From assembly GCA_020638975.1 (NCBI GenBank), contig JACKHN010000023.1, positions 43,694 through 107,693 of the forward strand: 64,000 nucleotides of DNA. The letters run 5' to 3'. Positions 59,525 to 64,000 of the stretch are shown piece after piece; positions within the stretch are counted from its first letter, which is position 1, and each line of letters begins with the position of its first letter. The notes under the pieces are model-generated. The model ran no database searches, was not told the DNA's origin, and worked only from the letters and a program-made list of their open reading frames with translations. The position numbers were made by a program, and so were the translations under genes. The DNA comes from Planctomycetaceae bacterium (lineage in GTDB: Bacteria; Planctomycetota; Planctomycetia; Pirellulales; Pirellulaceae).

Positions 59525-61072
59525 ATGCCCATGATCGCAGCAACTGAATCCCCAGCACCATCCAAAGCGACCATGATCGATAGCACGAAAAGAATTTTGC
59601 TGACAGGAGCCACGGGCTACGTCGGTGGCCGGTTGCTGCCGTTGCTTGAGTCGGAGGGATATCAAGTTCGCTGCATGACGCGACGACCGGAAGCGCTCGC
59701 CGGGCATGTCGGCGAAAAGACGGAAGTCGTTAAGGGCGATGTGCTAGATATGGACTCGCTCGCTGCGGTGATGAAGGGCGTAGATACAGCTTTCTACTTC
59801 GTCCACTCGATGGGTTCGAAATCGGACTTCGAGGCGGAAGATCGCCGAGCCGCACAGAACTTCACCGATGCCGCTCACCAAGCCGGCGTTCGCAGGATCA
59901 TCTACCTCGGCGGACTTGGGAATCGCGATAAGAAGCTGTCCAAACACCTTCGCAGCCGGCAGGAGACAGGCGACGTCTTGCGATCTTCCGGTGTCCAAGT
60001 CATCGAGTTGCGGGCATCGATTGTCATCGGATCAGGCAGCCTTTCCTTCGAGATGATTCGAGCCCTTGTCGAGCGGCTGCCCGTAATGATCTGTCCGAAG
60101 TGGGTGCGCGTGCTCGCACAACCGATCGCGATCGAAGACGTTCTTGCCTACTTGAGCGAAGCCATCGAGTTGCCGGAGAGCATTTCCAGGATCTATGAAA
60201 TCGGTGGCCCGGATCAGGTTTCCTACGGCCAGATCATGCAGGAATATGCCAGGCAGCGTGGCCTTCGTCGACTGATGATCCCGGTTCCTCTGCTGACGCC
60301 TTACTTATCCAGTTTGTGGCTTGGGTTCGTGACGCCATTGTACGCTCGTGTCGGTCGAAAGCTGGTCGAGAGCCTGAAAAACCCAACGCTTGTCTCCAGC
60401 AATCTGGCGAGCACAGCCTTCTCGGTCCAACCGCGTTCTCTCTCGGAAGCGATTGCCCGGGCTTTGGTCAACGAGGACCGCGAAGTCGCCGAGACGCAAT
60501 GGTCGGACGCTCTGTCGGCCTCGGGCCAACAAAAAACTTGGGGCGGCGTTCGCTTCGGATCTCGCTTGGTCGATTCACGGACTGCGGAAAGCAGTGCATC
60601 ACCCGCTGCGGCCTTTGCGGCGATTCAACGTATCGGCGGCAAAACGGGTTGGTACTACGGCAATTGGCTATGGCGTGTGCGCGGCTTCCTTGACCTACTG
60701 GTTGGTGGCGTCGGCGTGCGTCGTGGACGCCGTGACCCGATCAATATCCGTGTGGGTGACGCACTCGACTTTTGGCGGGTCGAAGGCTACGAACCGGGCC
60801 ACCTGCTGCGATTACGTGCTGAGATGAAAGTGCCCGGTCGAGCATGGCTTGAGTTTGAAGTCACCGAGCATGAACGCGGGAGCAGCGTTCGTCAGACCGC
60901 GATCTTTGATCCGGTCGGGTTGTTTGGGCTGGCCTACTGGTATGCGCTTTACCCACTGCACCAATTTGTCTTCGGCGGCATGCTGCGGAATGTGGTTCGA
61001 GCGGGCAAAAAGTTTGATAGCGACGTACCCGTCAGTATTGATAGCCCAACACCACACACTCACGCCTCGTAG
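59525..61072 (+). CDS. NAD(P)-binding / DUF2867 fusion protein
   Basis: 515 residues. The N-terminal half is an atypical SDR (LLTGATGYVGGRLLPLLESE, YFVHSMGSKSDFEAEDRRAA, RRIIYLGGLGN), like NmrA/complex-I-type proteins. The C-terminal half is DUF2867 (GGKTGWYYGNWLWRVRGFLD, DALDFWRVEGYEPGHLLRLR, EMKVPGRAWLEFEV, AYWYALYPLHQFVFGGML). This two-part layout is a known family of unknown substrate, probably a lipid- or quinone-related reductase. The start at 59525 has AGGAG 6 nt upstream, so the 17 codons before it are excluded. It is a single gene. Confidence 0.88.
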   Translation: MPMIAATESPAPSKATMIDSTKRILLTGATGYVGGRLLPLLESEGYQVRCMTRRPEALAGHVGEKTEVVKGDVLDMDSLAAVMKGVDTAFYFVHSMGSKSDFEAEDRRAAQNFTDAAHQAGVRRIIYLGGLGNRDKKLSKHLRSRQETGDVLRSSGVQVIELRASIVIGSGSLSFEMIRALVERLPVMICPKWVRVLAQPIAIEDVLAYLSEAIELPESISRIYEIGGPDQVSYGQIMQEYARQRGLRRLMIPVPLLTPYLSSLWLGFVTPLYARVGRKLVESLKNPTLVSSNLASTAFSVQPRSLSEAIARALVNEDREVAETQWSDALSASGQQKTWGGVRFGSRLVDSRTAESSASPAAAFAAIQRIGGKTGWYYGNWLWRVRGFLDLLVGGVGVRRGRRDPINIRVGDALDFWRVEGYEPGHLLRLRAEMKVPGRAWLEFEVTEHERGSSVRQTAIFDPVGLFGLAYWYALYPLHQFVFGGMLRNVVRAGKKFDSDVPVSIDSPTPHTHAS

Positions 61073-61219
61073 GATTGCGGTCGCGAAAAGGTCGAAGATC
61101 CCCTGATCTCGATAGGCTCGGCGCGAGACGACGGCACTTCCCGGTTGTCGAATCCAGCGATCCGACTAAAGAGCTAATGTGTCTAATCTGATGTGCTCAC
61201 GAGCGAATTGAACCTAACG

Positions 61220-61459
61220 ATGATCAAGAACCGAATTGTTCAATCTCAGGCTGATTACCTATTCCTCATCCTCCGTAAGCCGGAGGGCTGGGAGCCAACT
61301 CGGTTAGACCAAGTCCCACCAAGTGGCGAGGTTCTATCTGAACACTACGTCGCCAGTTATGCAGAAGCTTATGACGACATGATTCGATGCAACCGAATCG
61401 CCCTGGAACGAAACCTTGACAAATGGTCTGTCATTCAGCATTCCGGTGGAAGCTTGTAA
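61220..61459 (+). CDS. Hypothetical protein, 79 residues
   Basis: Small soluble protein (MIKNRIVQSQADYLFLILRK, YVASYAEAYDDMIRCNRIAL, WSVIQHSGGSL). No known domain is recognised. The start may be 61220 or 61193; neither has a strong ribosome site. It ends 17 bp before the cysteine synthase start on the same strand and may be its operon partner. Its even, non-repetitive composition and position support a real gene. Confidence 0.5.
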   Translation: MIKNRIVQSQADYLFLILRKPEGWEPTRLDQVPPSGEVLSEHYVASYAEAYDDMIRCNRIALERNLDKWSVIQHSGGSL

Positions 61460-61476
61460 TTGGAAGGATGAATACG

Positions 61477-62409
61477 ATGCCTCGAGGAAAGACATTCGAC
61501 CACGCGCTCGCGGCCATCGGCGACACACCGATGATCCGGATTAATCGAATCGTGCCCAAAGAGCACGCGACCGTGTTCGCAAAATGTGAATTCTTCCAAC
61601 CGCTCAACAGCGTGAAGGATCGCATTGGCGTAGCAATGATCGAGGCAGCGGAACGCTTCGGATCCGTCAATCCCGAGACTCACATCATCGAACCGACGAG
61701 CGGCAATACGGGGATCGCCTTAGCGTTCGTGTGTGCCGCGAAGGGGTATCGCCTGACGCTTGCCATGCCCGAGTCGATGTCGACCGAGCGACGAGCCTTG
61801 CTCCGCGCAATGGGAGCCAACCTGGAACTGACTCCTGCGGCCGAAGGAATGTCTGGAGCGATCCGTAGAGCTCAAGAGCTTGTCGAACGGGATGTATCCG
61901 CCTGGATGCCCCAGCAATTTGAGAATCCCGCGAACCCAGCGATTCATGAAGCTACGACAGGGCCGGAAATCTGGGAAGACAGTGGGCAGGACATCGACGC
62001 TATTGTGGCTGGCGTCGGAACCGGTGGCACGATCACTGGCGTAGCACGCTACATCAAACAGAAGAATCCGAACTTCAAGGCCATTGCCGTCGAGCCGAAA
62101 CATTCGCCGGTCATCAGTGGCGGAGCACCAGGGAAGCACCGCATACAAGGGATCGGCGCCGGGTTCATCCCCAAGAACCTGGATACATCGATCGTCGATG
62201 AAGTGATTACGGTCGACGACGAGGATGCGTTTCAGTGGGGCCGTCATCTGGCTGAAAAGGAAGGCATCGTTGCTGGCATCAGTAGCGGGGCGAACATGTG
62301 GGCTGCCGCCCAAGTGGCAGCGCGGCCCGAGTTCCGAGGCAAACGTATCGTGACGATTATGTGCAGCCTCGGCGAGCGTTATCTCTCCACGCCGCTCTTT
62401 GCCGGATAG
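61477..62409 (+). CDS. cysK: Cysteine synthase (O-acetylserine sulfhydrylase)
   Basis: 310 residues, fold-type II PLP enzyme. The PLP lysine is Lys47 in NSVKDRIGVAMIE, the phosphate loop is PTSGNTGIALAFV (74-79), and the second glycine loop is GVGTGGTITGVARYIK. It makes L-cysteine from O-acetylserine and sulfide. The start at 61477 (MPRGKTFDHALAAIGDTPM) has GGAAGGA 8 nt upstream; an ATG at 61468 lies too near that site. No serine acetyltransferase is adjacent. The usual GGS before VKDR is LNS here, a mild variant. Confidence 0.93.
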   Translation: MPRGKTFDHALAAIGDTPMIRINRIVPKEHATVFAKCEFFQPLNSVKDRIGVAMIEAAERFGSVNPETHIIEPTSGNTGIALAFVCAAKGYRLTLAMPESMSTERRALLRAMGANLELTPAAEGMSGAIRRAQELVERDVSAWMPQQFENPANPAIHEATTGPEIWEDSGQDIDAIVAGVGTGGTITGVARYIKQKNPNFKAIAVEPKHSPVISGGAPGKHRIQGIGAGFIPKNLDTSIVDEVITVDDEDAFQWGRHLAEKEGIVAGISSGANMWAAAQVAARPEFRGKRIVTIMCSLGERYLSTPLFAG

Positions 62410-62717
62410 CGCGTAATCGCACTGGCATCCCGGCGCAACGAAGCTGGACGTTCGAGGACCACATCTCCTCAGTGGTCCAGTACAAGGTATGGGCACCAAG
62501 CCTTGCGGCATTCGTCGAAATCTTGGGCAGCTTCGTCCTCATCTTTCATAGACAGCCTACTCAGATTCACATTCGCCGGAATCTTTCTTCGCTGCAGTTG
62601 TCACTCAGGTTCGCGGCTCTAATGTGCAGGCATGTAAGGAAACGCAGTGGCCACTGGCAGTTCCTCTTCGGTTTGAACAACTAACGAGTCAATCACTCAC
62701 AGTCACTCAAGGAATCA
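62410..62717. other. Intergenic region
   Basis: 308 bp before the fasciclin gene; no gene, repeat or strong hairpin seen. It probably holds the promoter of the fasciclin gene. Confidence 0.45.
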
Positions 62718-63899
<1,182 letters not shown>

Positions 63900-63930
63900 G
63901 GCTGACCCGACCAGAGAAGCAACTACGATC

Positions 63931-63961
63931 GAACCGCAGCCGGTCTTACCTGCTGCGGTTC
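63931..63961 (+). terminator. Terminator of the fasciclin gene
   Basis: Perfect 10-bp stem GAACCGCAGC / GCTGCGGTTC with an 11-nt loop, followed by TCTTATG. It is 31 bp past the stop at 63899. Confidence 0.65.
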
Positions 63962-64000
63962 TCTTATGCGCACACTTCTTGTGTCCATCACAAGCCGAAG

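Overview
The window reads as chromosomal DNA of a planctomycete, most likely a Pirellulales-type member. This is an inference from gene content. It holds two large dehydrogenases of the type with a C-terminal CxxCH cytochrome domain (typical of Planctomycetes and Verrucomicrobia), three Gfo/Idh/MocA oxidoreductases (one with a Tat signal), a formylglycine-type sulfatase, a multihaem-peroxidase-like protein, and families of palindromic intergenic repeats of the kind common in these genomes. No rRNA, complete tRNA, CRISPR array, intact transposase or prophage was seen.

Layout. 1-16.3 kb is a signalling region on the + strand: a double-ATPase KaiC-like protein, a hybrid histidine kinase with a degenerate receiver at its N-terminus, a BON protein, an acetolactate-synthase-like TPP enzyme, and a 2375-residue CheB/CheR/PAS/GAF hybrid kinase whose C-terminal half is paralogous to the smaller kinase. 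A PDZ protein and a TVP38-type membrane protein lie on the - strand in between. 16.4-34.3 kb is rich in envelope and stress genes. It has a permease with a cytosolic extension, a compact + strand run of small single-span proteins (DUF3309, CsbD, YqjD/ElaB-like tails, YqjE-like), an AhpD-like protein overlapping a flavin disulfide-reductase homologue, BrkB, a YXWGXW-repeat protein, a di-haem peroxidase homologue, and a - strand run with PRC-barrel, CsbD, lipoprotein, BON-MscS and PP2C phosphatase genes.

34.6-52.4 kb is a catabolic region. It begins with a decayed ISL3-type transposase and a BNR/sialidase-fold protein followed by a truncated FMN dehydrogenase remnant. Next come a Gfo/Idh/MocA-sulfatase pair, a three-gene epimerase/SDR/CBM9 operon, and an alternating series Gfo/Idh - haem dehydrogenase - Gfo/Idh - haem dehydrogenase. 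The last two genes share an 87%-identical 98-nt leader. 53-56.6 kb is a four-gene ABC-2 type exporter operon. The right end carries an MFS transporter, a photolyase-family gene with a large internal deletion, an NAD-binding/DUF2867 protein, a cysteine synthase and a two-domain fasciclin protein.

Several genes are broken: ISL3 transposase, FMN dehydrogenase, Rho-N protein, GxxExxY protein and photolyase. One palindromic repeat copy lies inside the coding sequence of a haem dehydrogenase, just ahead of its signal peptide. The strongest candidates for undescribed biology are the serial cassette of tail-anchored small proteins, the KaiC/pseudo-receiver kinase pair, and the repeat-in-signal-peptide gene. 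All functions are inferred from motifs read by eye; no database search was run.
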